From Rikenellaceae bacterium (GTDB taxonomy: Bacteria; Bacteroidota; Bacteroidia; Bacteroidales; Rikenellaceae): DNA of 64,000 nucleotides. Below, piece by piece: positions 34,468 through 41,199 of the stretch. The position numbers and the translations under genes were made by a program. The stretch is taken from the NCBI GenBank assembly GCA_015060115.1, contig SUZB01000011.1, forward strand, positions 1-64,000, given 5' to 3'. The notes under the pieces are model-generated. The model made no database searches and was not told the DNA's origin. It saw nothing but the letters and a program-made list of their open reading frames with translations. The first letter of the stretch is position 1, and the number at the start of each line of letters is the position of its first letter.

Positions 34468-34683
34468 ATGACAAAGAAGACGGTTAAGGAGGTTGCAGTA
34501 AAGACCTATGTAACGATTGAGAATGCGGTTGTTGGGGGCTATAAGGCGATTGAGAATGCGGTAGTCGATGGCTACAAGGCGGTGGAGAATGCCACGGTGG
34601 ACTCCTACAAGTCGGTCGAGGAGACTGCGGTGAACATCGGCAAGAGCTTGATGGAGGAGTACAATAAGCAAAAAAGAGGCTGA
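34468..34683 (+). CDS. small 11-residue-repeat amphipathic protein
   Basis: A 71-residue protein built from about four tandem 11-residue units of the form YKAIENAVVDG (about residues 14-57), a period expected for a long amphipathic helix or coiled coil. The DNA shows the matching 33-bp periodicity. It has no signal peptide or membrane segment. Similar YKxIExxVVxGYKK proteins occur as uncharacterised small proteins in gut Firmicutes and Bacteroidetes, from memory. The last codon (Gly) and the stop come from the first bases of the second 120-bp repeat, so the original C-terminus may have been replaced. It is divergent from the AraC-family gene and has its own promoter-like sequence. Function unknown; membrane-stress, phasin-like or structural roles are guesses. 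Confidence 0.78.
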   Translation: MTKKTVKEVAVKTYVTIENAVVGGYKAIENAVVDGYKAVENATVDSYKSVEETAVNIGKSLMEEYNKQKRG

Positions 34684-34796
34684 ATAAAAAGTGTATTTTG
34701 TCGTTACGCTCGCCCTCAAAATCCTCATTTACGCTTCAGTAAACTGCGGTTTTTCGGGCTTCGCAAGCCTAAAACTACATCTTTTTATTCAACCTC
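34676..34796. repeat. 120-bp element, copy 2 (direct repeat)
   Basis: 121 bp, nearly identical to the copy at 33279-33398, same orientation and same imperfect inverted ends (GAGGCTGAATAAAAAG / CTTTTTATTCAACCTC). Its first eight bases lie inside the coding region of the small repeat protein and provide its TGA stop. Confidence 0.88.
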
Positions 34797-34803
34797 TTTT
34801 TAG

Positions 34804-34973
34804 AGTTGTTAGTTATTAGTTTTTAGTTGTTAGAATGTCATTCTGAACGGTAGTGAAGAATCCCGCAGTTAGTAATAATGTTGGTGATTGTGCAAACCGA
34901 GAGATTCTTCGTTGCACTCAGGATGACAAGTTGAGAATAGAGTTATTAGTTGTTAGTTATTAGTTGTTAGAAA
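34804..34973. repeat. heptamer arrays flanking a 92-bp palindromic repeat
   Basis: TTGTTAG/TTATTAG-type heptamers at about 34804-34834 and 34939-34973 flank an imperfect palindrome at 34836-34928 (starts TGTCATTCTGAAC, ends ACTCAGGATGACA). The palindrome belongs to the same family as those at 54143-54472 and 55469-55560, in the opposite orientation. No gene in this gap. Confidence 0.8.
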
Positions 34974-35017
34974 ACCTCTAAAAGCTAATTCCTACCTGTA
35001 TCCCCTCACTTGAACAA

Positions 35018-35044
35018 ACAGCCCAACCATTTCGGTCGGGCTGT
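35018..35044 (-). terminator. terminator of the 35-kb lipoprotein gene
   Basis: ACAGCCCAACC pairs with GGTCGGGCTGT around a 5-nt loop, with a single G-U pair when read as minus-strand RNA. It lies 21 bp after the stop codon. Confidence 0.75.
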
Positions 35045-35064
35045 ATGTCGCTATAATAATAGAA

Positions 35065-35754
35065 CTATTGGTTTATCTCTACATCGAACTGAATCTCCTC
35101 TTCGGTGTCAAGATAGAGCTTTATTCTTAACTTCGCTTTAGAATCAGCGCTTGGGAGTGTGGTGCATATAAAGCGGAAATCGGTGTGAATAAACCACATA
35201 TCATCCTCCTTAAGTTCCGATACTCGCTTGCGCTCGGTGCGCTCGCGATTTGTGAGTTCGAACTCCTCATTATTGAAGCCACTCTCCACAAAGTATTTAT
35301 AGGTCGCATACTCTACTTCAAAAATGTCGTTAAGGTCGACAAGTCGAGGATGCTCCTCATTCCAATTTGTCAATGGGATAATATCAATTGCACGAATTGA
35401 CTCTGCACACGCCTTATCCCAATAGTCTATATCGTCATATTTAAATCCTGGTTGGTCGCCATATTTCTCCATATAGTCCGCATAGTTTTCGCCTGCGACA
35501 TCCAAGTACTTATTGACAGAATGTATATCACCAGAATAGGCAGAAAAATTGATTATCAGGCTATTTTCAGTTATCTCACTCTCGATCTTAATGTTTTCAT
35601 CAATATGAAAATAGTCGTAGATAAATCCCTGATCAGCATGCTCTCTTGGTTCTGGATTTTCTGGACTCCAATCAAAGAACATATAAAAGAGATCACACGA
35701 TGTAAATAGTAGTGATGTCGCAATGATAATCGAGATATGCAGAAGTCGTTTCAT
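35065..35754 (-). CDS. hypothetical lipoprotein
   Basis: A 229-residue lipoprotein from the Met of MKRLLHISI (a Met four codons upstream is also in frame). The lipobox is FTSC (Cys20). The mature part starts DLFYMFFDWSPENPEP, is rich in acidic and aromatic residues, and has no family I recognise. The region is more AT-rich than neighbouring housekeeping genes, hinting at recent acquisition or weak codon selection. It has its own terminator and is flanked on both sides by repeat arrays. Confidence 0.75.
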   Translation of the reverse strand: MKRLLHISIIIATSLLFTSCDLFYMFFDWSPENPEPREHADQGFIYDYFHIDENIKIESEITENSLIINFSAYSGDIHSVNKYLDVAGENYADYMEKYGDQPGFKYDDIDYWDKACAESIRAIDIIPLTNWNEEHPRLVDLNDIFEVEYATYKYFVESGFNNEEFELTNRERTERKRVSELKEDDMWFIHTDFRFICTTLPSADSKAKLRIKLYLDTEEEIQFDVEINQ

Positions 35755-35782
35755 ACTAATATTCAAGAAGTTCTACTTTTTT

Positions 35783-35955
35783 AGAGTTATTAGTTGTTAG
35801 TTGTTAGAGTTGCGCTCCGTTGGAGCGCAGAAATTTTCAGGACCTTAAGACTTTAAGACCTTAAGACCGATACGAGGTCGGGCATCAAATCTTACTTGTC
35901 TTACTCATCTTACTTGCTCTAATCTAACAACTAACAACTAAAATCTAACAACTCT
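35783..35955. repeat. composite repeat: heptamers, GC hairpin, octamers
   Basis: Heptamers (35783-35807), the GCGCTCC/GGAGCGC hairpin (35812-35828), a (GACCTTAA)-type octamer array in exact 8-bp register (35841-35868), a linker GATACGAGGTCGGGCATC, an inverted CTTACTTGT-type array (35892-35918) and heptamers again (35925-35954). It fills the gap before the S46 peptidase stop. Confidence 0.8.
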
Positions 35956-37980
35956 CTACACACCCATCTCCTCGATAATCCACTTGGCGCCACCGACCTT
36001 GTCGATAACGAACAATACATAGCGGATATCGCAGATGATATTGCGGCAGAGTGTCTCGTCAAACTCGATGTCAGACATCGTTGAGAGCCAAGTGCGGTCG
36101 AAGTTGATACCTACCAACTGTCCATACTTATTAAGCACGGGCGAGCCAGAGTTACCGCCTGTGGTGTGGTTTGTGGCGATGAAGCATACAGGCACGGTGT
36201 ACTTGCCATTTAGCTCAACACCCCAACGGCCATAATCCTTATTGGCGTGGGCATCACGCAGTGCCTGAGGCACATTGTAGTCGTAGATGTCGGGGTTGTC
36301 CTTGGCGATAATACCCTCGATAGTGGTCTGTGGCAGGTGGTACTCGCCGTCGGCATACTCATAGCCAGCAACCTTGCCATAAGCAACACGCAGTGTGAGG
36401 TTTGCATCGGGGAAGAAGGCACGCTTCTTATCCCACTCCATCAACGCCTTGACATAGGGGCGGAACCAGCGCTCGATGTCGGGGATGTTGCTGAAGTTGC
36501 GGTAGGTGTAGGGGCGGATACGCTGCTGGATAGGTGCCACTGCATTGACAAACTCCGCCATAGGGTCGCTCTCGATAGTTGCGAGGTCGAAGCCCTCGAT
36601 AGTGCCCAACTTGGTGTTGTCGTAGAGCCACTCGGCATAAGCCTCGGCGCCACCGTGAGCCTCGAAGAGAGCCTTCAACTCAGCCGAGATAAATGTGCCC
36701 ATCTCGGCGTATGCCTTAAGCATCGCCTTTGCCAAGTCGCGGTCTACGGCCACGACGAAGTCCTTGTAGAAGAGCTCGGCAGCTGCCATCTTCTGCTCGT
36801 CGCTAAGGCGTGTTGAGCGTGCAATGCTCACCACCTGCTGAAGCTCGATGCCACGAAGGGTCTCCGAGTAGAGCTCGTAGTTGAAGTATCCCTCGCGGTT
36901 GCGCTCGTATGCTGCAGCGAGTGAGTCGAGCAAGTATGCCTTGTCGGGATTATCCTTGCGGAATCGCTCCTCGTAGGCTATCTTCTTTTTGTATGTGCCA
37001 AGGCGGTTGATACCCTTAACCTCGCCCTGCCACTTCTTCCAAGCGTTGGCGATGTTGGCGTGCTTAGCAGCATACTGAATACGCACTGCGGGCGACTTGG
37101 CCTGTGCAGCACCGATGATGTCGAGACGCTGGGTGCGAAGTGCAATCTTCGTAGGATCAGAGATTTCGGCGATATACTTCACAGCATCCGAGGTGATATA
37201 CTCCTGAGTGTTGCCGGGGAAACCGTAAATCATAGTGAAGTCGCCCTCGTTGATGCCCTTGGTAGAGATCTCGAAGTGGCGAGCAGGCTTGTAGGGCTTG
37301 TTGTCGGCGCTATACTCTGCGGGCTCGTTGTTCTCGTTGGCATAGATGCGGAATACTGAGAAGTCGCCTGTGTGGCGTGGCCAAATCCAGTTGTCGTTGT
37401 CGGCGCCAAACTTACCAATGGTGGTGGGAGGTGTGCCCACAAGGCGCACATCCGAGTACTGGCGGTAGATGAAGAGGTAGGCGATGTTGCCGTAGTACAT
37501 CGACTCTACCGTAGCGCGGTAGCCTACGCCCTCAGCCTCAGCCTTGGCGATGATGTCGGCCTTTGTCTCGCCAGCTGCAAGACGGTCGGTAACCTCCTCC
37601 ATGCGCACAAGAATATCGACCTTAAGGCCTCGGCAGGGTAGCTCCTCGGCGTGCGACTGTGCCCAGTAGCCGTTGGTGAGGTAGTCGTGCTCGACAGACG
37701 AGAGCGCCTGAATAGCATCGTAGCCGCAGTGGTGGTTGGTGAGAAGCAGACCCTTCTCAGAGACAATCTCGCCTGTGCAGCCACCATCGAACAAAACGAC
37801 AGCGTCTTTCAAAGATGCCTGGTTGATAGAGTAGATGTCCTCGGCAGAGAGCTTGAAGCCCTTAGACTTCATATCCTTGATGCGCGACGAGATAAGTGAT
37901 GGTAGCCACATACCCTTGTCGGCATAAGCCGAAAATGTCGTTGCAAAGAGCAACGCGATGATAAGTAAGGTTCGTTTCAT
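35956..37980 (-). CDS. S46 family dipeptidyl-peptidase, DPP11-type
   Basis: A 674-residue secreted serine exopeptidase that removes dipeptides from peptide N-termini. The signal peptide is cleaved near AYA-DK (residue 20). The triad region is visible: catalytic His in LLTNHHCGYDAIQ (about 83-84), Asp in DNDNWIWPRHTGDFSVFR, and Ser in TGGNSGSPVLN (Ser611). Eighteen residues after that Ser is Arg629 (NFDRTW). In Porphyromonas DPP11 the same spacing (Ser655/Arg673) places the Arg that selects Asp or Glu at P1, where DPP7 has Gly. It is therefore predicted to be acidic-residue specific. It is somewhat shorter than typical S46 enzymes (about 700-720). It would supply acidic dipeptides in the periplasm. 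Confidence 0.93.
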   Translation of the reverse strand: MKRTLLIIALLFATTFSAYADKGMWLPSLISSRIKDMKSKGFKLSAEDIYSINQASLKDAVVLFDGGCTGEIVSEKGLLLTNHHCGYDAIQALSSVEHDYLTNGYWAQSHAEELPCRGLKVDILVRMEEVTDRLAAGETKADIIAKAEAEGVGYRATVESMYYGNIAYLFIYRQYSDVRLVGTPPTTIGKFGADNDNWIWPRHTGDFSVFRIYANENNEPAEYSADNKPYKPARHFEISTKGINEGDFTMIYGFPGNTQEYITSDAVKYIAEISDPTKIALRTQRLDIIGAAQAKSPAVRIQYAAKHANIANAWKKWQGEVKGINRLGTYKKKIAYEERFRKDNPDKAYLLDSLAAAYERNREGYFNYELYSETLRGIELQQVVSIARSTRLSDEQKMAAAELFYKDFVVAVDRDLAKAMLKAYAEMGTFISAELKALFEAHGGAEAYAEWLYDNTKLGTIEGFDLATIESDPMAEFVNAVAPIQQRIRPYTYRNFSNIPDIERWFRPYVKALMEWDKKRAFFPDANLTLRVAYGKVAGYEYADGEYHLPQTTIEGIIAKDNPDIYDYNVPQALRDAHANKDYGRWGVELNGKYTVPVCFIATNHTTGGNSGSPVLNKYGQLVGINFDRTWLSTMSDIEFDETLCRNIICDIRYVLFVIDKVGGAKWIIEEMGV

Positions 37981-38071
37981 ATAGATTTAGATTAAATGTG
38001 CAGGGTTTGAAGGTAGATGTTTTGGGTTACGATGAGTTAATGGGTTAAAATGTTCTTTTAGCGGAAGTATT

Positions 38072-38103
38072 CTAACAACTAATAACTAAAAACTAACAAC
38101 TCA
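38072..38103. repeat. heptamer array
   Basis: Tandem AACTAATAACTAAAAACTAAC-type heptamers immediately after the maf stop codon; same family as elsewhere in the window. No gene between 37981 and 38105. Confidence 0.75.
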
Positions 38104-38105
38104 TA

Positions 38106-38723
38106 TTAGTAGCAGCAACACGATGGTAGCTCCTCGATAAATGCCTCAATCTCACGGCATAGGCGCTGAACGGGGAGTCCCATAACATTGAAGAACGAGC
38201 CTTCGATACGCTCGATGCCCACATAACCTATCCACTCCTGAATACCGTAGGCTCCGGCCTTGTCCAAGGGGTGGTAGTTCTCGACATAGTAGTTGATTTG
38301 GTCCTCTGTAAGGTCGGTAAAGCGCACTACGGAGCGTGCCGAGAATGTCTGAGCACGGTTGTCCATACGGAGTGTAACACCCGTAACCACCGAGTGCTCT
38401 CTGCCCGAAAGTTTGCGGAGCATAGCCTTTGCCTCCTCCTCGTTTGAGGGTTTGCCTAACACCTCGCGACCAAGTATCACGGTGGTGTCGGCAGTGATAA
38501 GTAGCTGACCATAGCTAAGTGGCGTAGGGTAGGAGTGGCTCTTGAGCAGCGATAGGTAGGGTGCAACCTCCTCTGCGGGGAGCGATGCGGGGTACTCCTC
38601 ATCGCACTCAAACTTTTCGGCCAAGCGGTATGTAATTCCTGCCGCCTTAAGCAGTTCACGGCGTCGTGGCGATGCCGATGCAAGTATTACGGTGTATGAC
38701 TTAAGTTTATCTTGTAGTAGCAT
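38106..38723 (-). CDS. maf: Maf-family nucleoside triphosphate pyrophosphatase
   Basis: A 205-residue house-cleaning pyrophosphatase that hydrolyses dTTP, UTP and modified pyrimidine nucleotides. The nucleotide-binding motif SASPRRRELL is near the N-terminus. TADTTVILGREVLGKP and the HSVVTGV, YYVENYHPLDKAGAYGIQEW blocks identify the YhdE-type subgroup. The last residues, SCCCY, form an unusual cysteine triplet. A TATCTTTG -7 box lies at 38755-38748 on the minus strand, just upstream. Confidence 0.94.
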   Translation of the reverse strand: MLLQDKLKSYTVILASASPRRRELLKAAGITYRLAEKFECDEEYPASLPAEEVAPYLSLLKSHSYPTPLSYGQLLITADTTVILGREVLGKPSNEEEAKAMLRKLSGREHSVVTGVTLRMDNRAQTFSARSVVRFTDLTEDQINYYVENYHPLDKAGAYGIQEWIGYVGIERIEGSFFNVMGLPVQRLCREIEAFIEELPSCCCY

Positions 38724-38747
38724 ATCTTGCGCAATTCATAATATGGG

Positions 38748-38755
38748 CAAAGATA
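38748..38755 (-). promoter_or_regulatory. -7 box upstream of maf
   Basis: TATCTTTG on the minus strand, 25 bp before the maf start. No TTTG is at the standard distance; that region is the stem of the preceding terminator. Confidence 0.4.
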
Positions 38756-38771
38756 CGCAAAATAATTCAAT

Positions 38772-38799
38772 AAAAAAAGGCTAACCCATCGGGTCAGCC
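38772..38799 (-). terminator. terminator after the 40-residue ORF
   Basis: A 9-bp stem (GGCTAACCC / GGGTCAGCC, 38779-38799) with one G-U pair on the minus strand is followed there by seven T. It lies 17 bp past the stop of the small ORF at 38816-38938, supporting that ORF as a real transcript end. Confidence 0.8.
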
Positions 38800-38815
38800 C
38801 ATTCACTGCATTGGC

Positions 38816-38938
38816 TTAGAAGATGTCGAGCAGATAGCTGTCAATCATCAGCAATTCGTGGTCGTTCTGCACAACTTCGTTTATAAAGAGCTCATCTTCG
38901 GCCAATAATCTCAAAAGTTTCATGTCAATTTCCCCCAT
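38816..38938 (-). CDS. small 40-residue ORF, unknown
   Basis: The frame starts MGEIDMKLLRLLAEDELF and ends MIDSYLLDIF, acidic with regular leucines that suggest an amphipathic helix. There is no signal peptide. Translation could also begin at the Met at residue 6. Support comes from a clear terminator 17 bp downstream on the same strand. It lies about 200 bp downstream of the sigma factor gene, separated by repeat arrays. I recognise no family. Confidence 0.45.
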   Translation of the reverse strand: MGEIDMKLLRLLAEDELFINEVVQNDHELLMIDSYLLDIF

Positions 38939-39004
38939 AGGCAACTGTTATTAGATGTTCTGTTCGACTATCTAACGCACCCAATAGTGGGAATATTGTG
39001 TGGA

Positions 39005-39138
39005 TTGTTAGTTTTTAGTTTTTAGTTGTTAGAGTTTTTTTTAAGACCATTAAGACTTTAAGACTTTAGGACCGATACGATGTAGGGTATCAAGTGCACC
39101 TAATATCTTACAAGCTAATAACTAATAACTAACAACTA
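39005..39138. repeat. heptamer and octamer arrays downstream of the sigma factor
   Basis: Heptamers (39005-39033), TTAAGACC-type octamers (39041-39073), the linker GATACGATGTAGGGTATC (an imperfect GATAC/GTATC inverted repeat), an inverted TATCTTACAAG remnant, and heptamers again (39115-39138). Same module order as at 35783-35955. Confidence 0.78.
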
Positions 39139-39729
39139 TCAACTAAGTACAATCTTCTTCTCTGCAATCATCTTACGCAGGTTGATAAGCGCATAGCGCA
39201 TACGGCCTAATGCGGTGTTGATGCTAACGCCGGTCTCGTCGGCAATCTCCTGAAACGAGAGCTTTGCATAGTAGCGCATCTCCACAACCTCGCGTTGCTC
39301 TGCGGGGAGGGCGGCAACAAGTGAACGGATAGTTGCCTGCATCTCGCTGTGAACCATATTATCCTCAACCGAGCCCTCTGCGAGCTTGATAGTTGAGAAC
39401 ATATCGTAGCCCGCCTCCTTCTCGTTGATGGTGTGGCTGTTCTTTTCGCGGCGGAAGTGGTCGAGTACTCTGTTGTGCGCGATACGCAATACCCACGATA
39501 GGAACTTGCCACTATCGGTGTAGCGTCCCTCGTCGATAACCTTAACGGCCTTGATGAATGTCTCCTGGAAGATGTCGTCGGCGATGTCGTCATCCTTGAC
39601 CATCATCGCGATATAGCTGCGCACACGCTGACTGTGGCGCTCGATAAGCTCAGATATAGCACTCCTATCTCCCGAAAGGTAATTATTAAGCAACACACGG
39701 TCGCTCAATAGATTTACATTCGCGTTCAT
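39139..39729 (-). CDS. ECF-type RNA polymerase sigma factor
   Basis: A 196-residue sigma-70 family protein with only regions 2 and 4. Region 2 contains DDIADDIFQETFIKAVKVI and GKFLSWVLRIAHNRVLDHFRREK. Region 4 is a helix-turn-helix, VVEMRYYAKLSFQEIADETGVSINTALGRMRYALINLRK. No anti-sigma gene with a membrane segment follows; the next frame downstream is the 40-residue ORF. It has a consensus promoter and a leader of about 110 nt. The heptamer array ends at its stop codon. Confidence 0.93.
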   Translation of the reverse strand: MNANVNLLSDRVLLNNYLSGDRSAISELIERHSQRVRSYIAMMVKDDDIADDIFQETFIKAVKVIDEGRYTDSGKFLSWVLRIAHNRVLDHFRREKNSHTINEKEAGYDMFSTIKLAEGSVEDNMVHSEMQATIRSLVAALPAEQREVVEMRYYAKLSFQEIADETGVSINTALGRMRYALINLRKMIAEKKIVLS

Positions 39730-39847
39730 ACTCTCTAATGTTTTTAGGAGAAACTTTACGAATCTTACAATTCAGTTTCTCAGGTTAAGAGCAGAATTTT
39801 TTCAATAGGCAGTACAATTTTTAGTTAATATTTTTGTTTTCTTACGA

Positions 39848-39878
39848 CAAAGATATGACAATATTTTGAATCTGCAAA
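39848..39878 (-). promoter_or_regulatory. consensus promoter of the ECF sigma gene
   Basis: On the minus strand TTTG (39878-39875), a 19-nt spacer and TATCTTTG (39855-39848): an exact match to the Bacteroidetes promoter pattern. Confidence 0.8.
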
Positions 39879-40040
39879 ATTTCTTGTGGTTGCTGTTTTT
39901 GACTGTTTGCCTACCGAAATAGTTCGATAGTCTAATGCAAACTGCGTGCCAATCAGCGTGTTACGCCCTTTGGAGGGTATGCTTTGAACTTTTAAGGTTA
40001 TCGGTGAAATGACTAAACTTGGCGGTGAAACGACACAATA
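39879..40040. other. intergenic stretch, nothing recognised
   Basis: Between the sigma promoter and the fabD terminator there is no convincing frame on either strand and no clear repeat; only short imperfect inverted repeats. Confidence 0.5.
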
Positions 40041-40075
40041 AAAATGAGCAGAGGGTGTGTTCTCTGCTCATTTTT
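40041..40075 (-). terminator. terminator of fabD
   Basis: AAAATGAGCAGAG (40041-40053) pairs with CTCTGCTCATTTT (40062-40074) around an 8-nt loop, with a T-rich flank on each side. It lies 74 bp past the fabD stop, beyond a heptamer array. Confidence 0.82.
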
Positions 40076-40079
40076 CTAA

Positions 40080-40148
40080 AGTTTTTAGTTTTTAGTCTTT
40101 AGTTGTTAGTGCGTTTCTAAAAACTAACAACTAAAAACTAACAACTAT
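40080..40148. repeat. heptamer arrays facing each other
   Basis: TTTTTAGTTTTTAG-type heptamers (40080-40108) followed by their reverse complement (AACTAAC-type, 40118-40148), forming a potential long hairpin right after fabD. Confidence 0.75.
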
Positions 40149-41030
40149 CTATAGCGTCGATTTCGACTCGGCCTTTACCTCGCGATTAACCTTCGAAACC
40201 AAGCCCTGAAGTACGGTGCCGGGGCCTACCTCGGTGAACTCCGTAACGCCATCCTCAAGCATCTTCTCGACAATCTGTGTCCAACGCACGGGTGCGGTGA
40301 GCTGTGCGATAAGGTTCTTCTTAATCGCCTCCTTGTCGGTGTAGGGCTGAGCATCAACATTCTGATATACAGGGCACGAGGGCGTCATAAACTCCGCCTC
40401 GGCAATTGCTGCCTCAAGCTCCTGTCGCGCAGGCTCCATAAGGGGTGAGTGGAAGGCGCCACCCACGGGCAGACGCAAAGCACGGCGAGCGCCAGCCTCC
40501 TTAAGTTTGGCACAAGCCTCGTCTACGGCAGCATCTGCGCCCGAGATAACAAGCTGACCGGGGCAGTTGTAGTTAGCGCCTACAACGATGCCATCTACCG
40601 ATGCGCAAACCTCCTCTACGGTCTTATCGTCGAGACCCAACACGGCGGCCATACCACCGGGCTGCTGCTCGCAACACTTCTGCATAGCCATAGCGCGCTT
40701 TGACACGAGCTTTAGACCATCCTCGAATGACAAGGCGCCAGCAACAACCAGTGCCGAGAACTCACCGAGTGAGTGGCCTGCAACAGCATCGGGCTTAACA
40801 TCCAACGCCTTAGCCAAAATTACAGAGTGGAGGAATACTGCGGGCTGCGTAACCTTTGTCTGCTTTAGCTCCTCGGGGGTACCCGAGAACATAATATCTG
40901 TGATACGGAAACCGAGAATCTCGTTAGCCTTCTCAAACATCTCCTTTGCTACGGGCACATTGTCATAGATGTCCTTGCCCATACCTACGGCCTGTGAACC
41001 CTGACCAGGGAATACATAAGCGTGCTTCAT
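40149..41030 (-). CDS. fabD: malonyl-CoA:ACP transacylase
   Basis: A 293-residue enzyme that loads malonyl groups on acyl carrier protein for fatty acid synthesis. The N-terminus VFPGQGSQAVGMG, the nucleophile elbow GHSLGE, and the catalytic His in GGAFHSPLM are all present, as is the end segment EVGPGTVLQGLVSK. Length is normal. No other fab genes are adjacent. A -7 box (TATCTTTG, 41067-41060) is upstream. Confidence 0.97.
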   Translation of the reverse strand: MKHAYVFPGQGSQAVGMGKDIYDNVPVAKEMFEKANEILGFRITDIMFSGTPEELKQTKVTQPAVFLHSVILAKALDVKPDAVAGHSLGEFSALVVAGALSFEDGLKLVSKRAMAMQKCCEQQPGGMAAVLGLDDKTVEEVCASVDGIVVGANYNCPGQLVISGADAAVDEACAKLKEAGARRALRLPVGGAFHSPLMEPARQELEAAIAEAEFMTPSCPVYQNVDAQPYTDKEAIKKNLIAQLTAPVRWTQIVEKMLEDGVTEFTEVGPGTVLQGLVSKVNREVKAESKSTL

Positions 41031-41059
41031 ACTTTTAAGTATTATAATGTTTTACGGCG

Positions 41060-41067
41060 CAAAGATA
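41060..41067 (-). promoter_or_regulatory. -7 box of fabD
   Basis: TATCTTTG on the minus strand, 30 bp before the start codon. The expected -33 TTTG is not evident. Confidence 0.45.
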
Positions 41068-41199
41068 GTAAAAAAATGTAAGGTATGGCCTATAAATTAG
41101 TAAATATGCTATTTGTTCTCGACCTAATTTATAGAACCTATCATAAATTGGTAATTAGTAACATAATTCTTATTCTTCGCTCTACGCTCTTTGCTCTTT

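Noticed and set aside
33279..34796. Composite transposon or insertion sequence
   Set aside because: The flanking 120-bp elements carry no transposase and I see no clear target-site duplication, so I report repeats rather than a mobile element.
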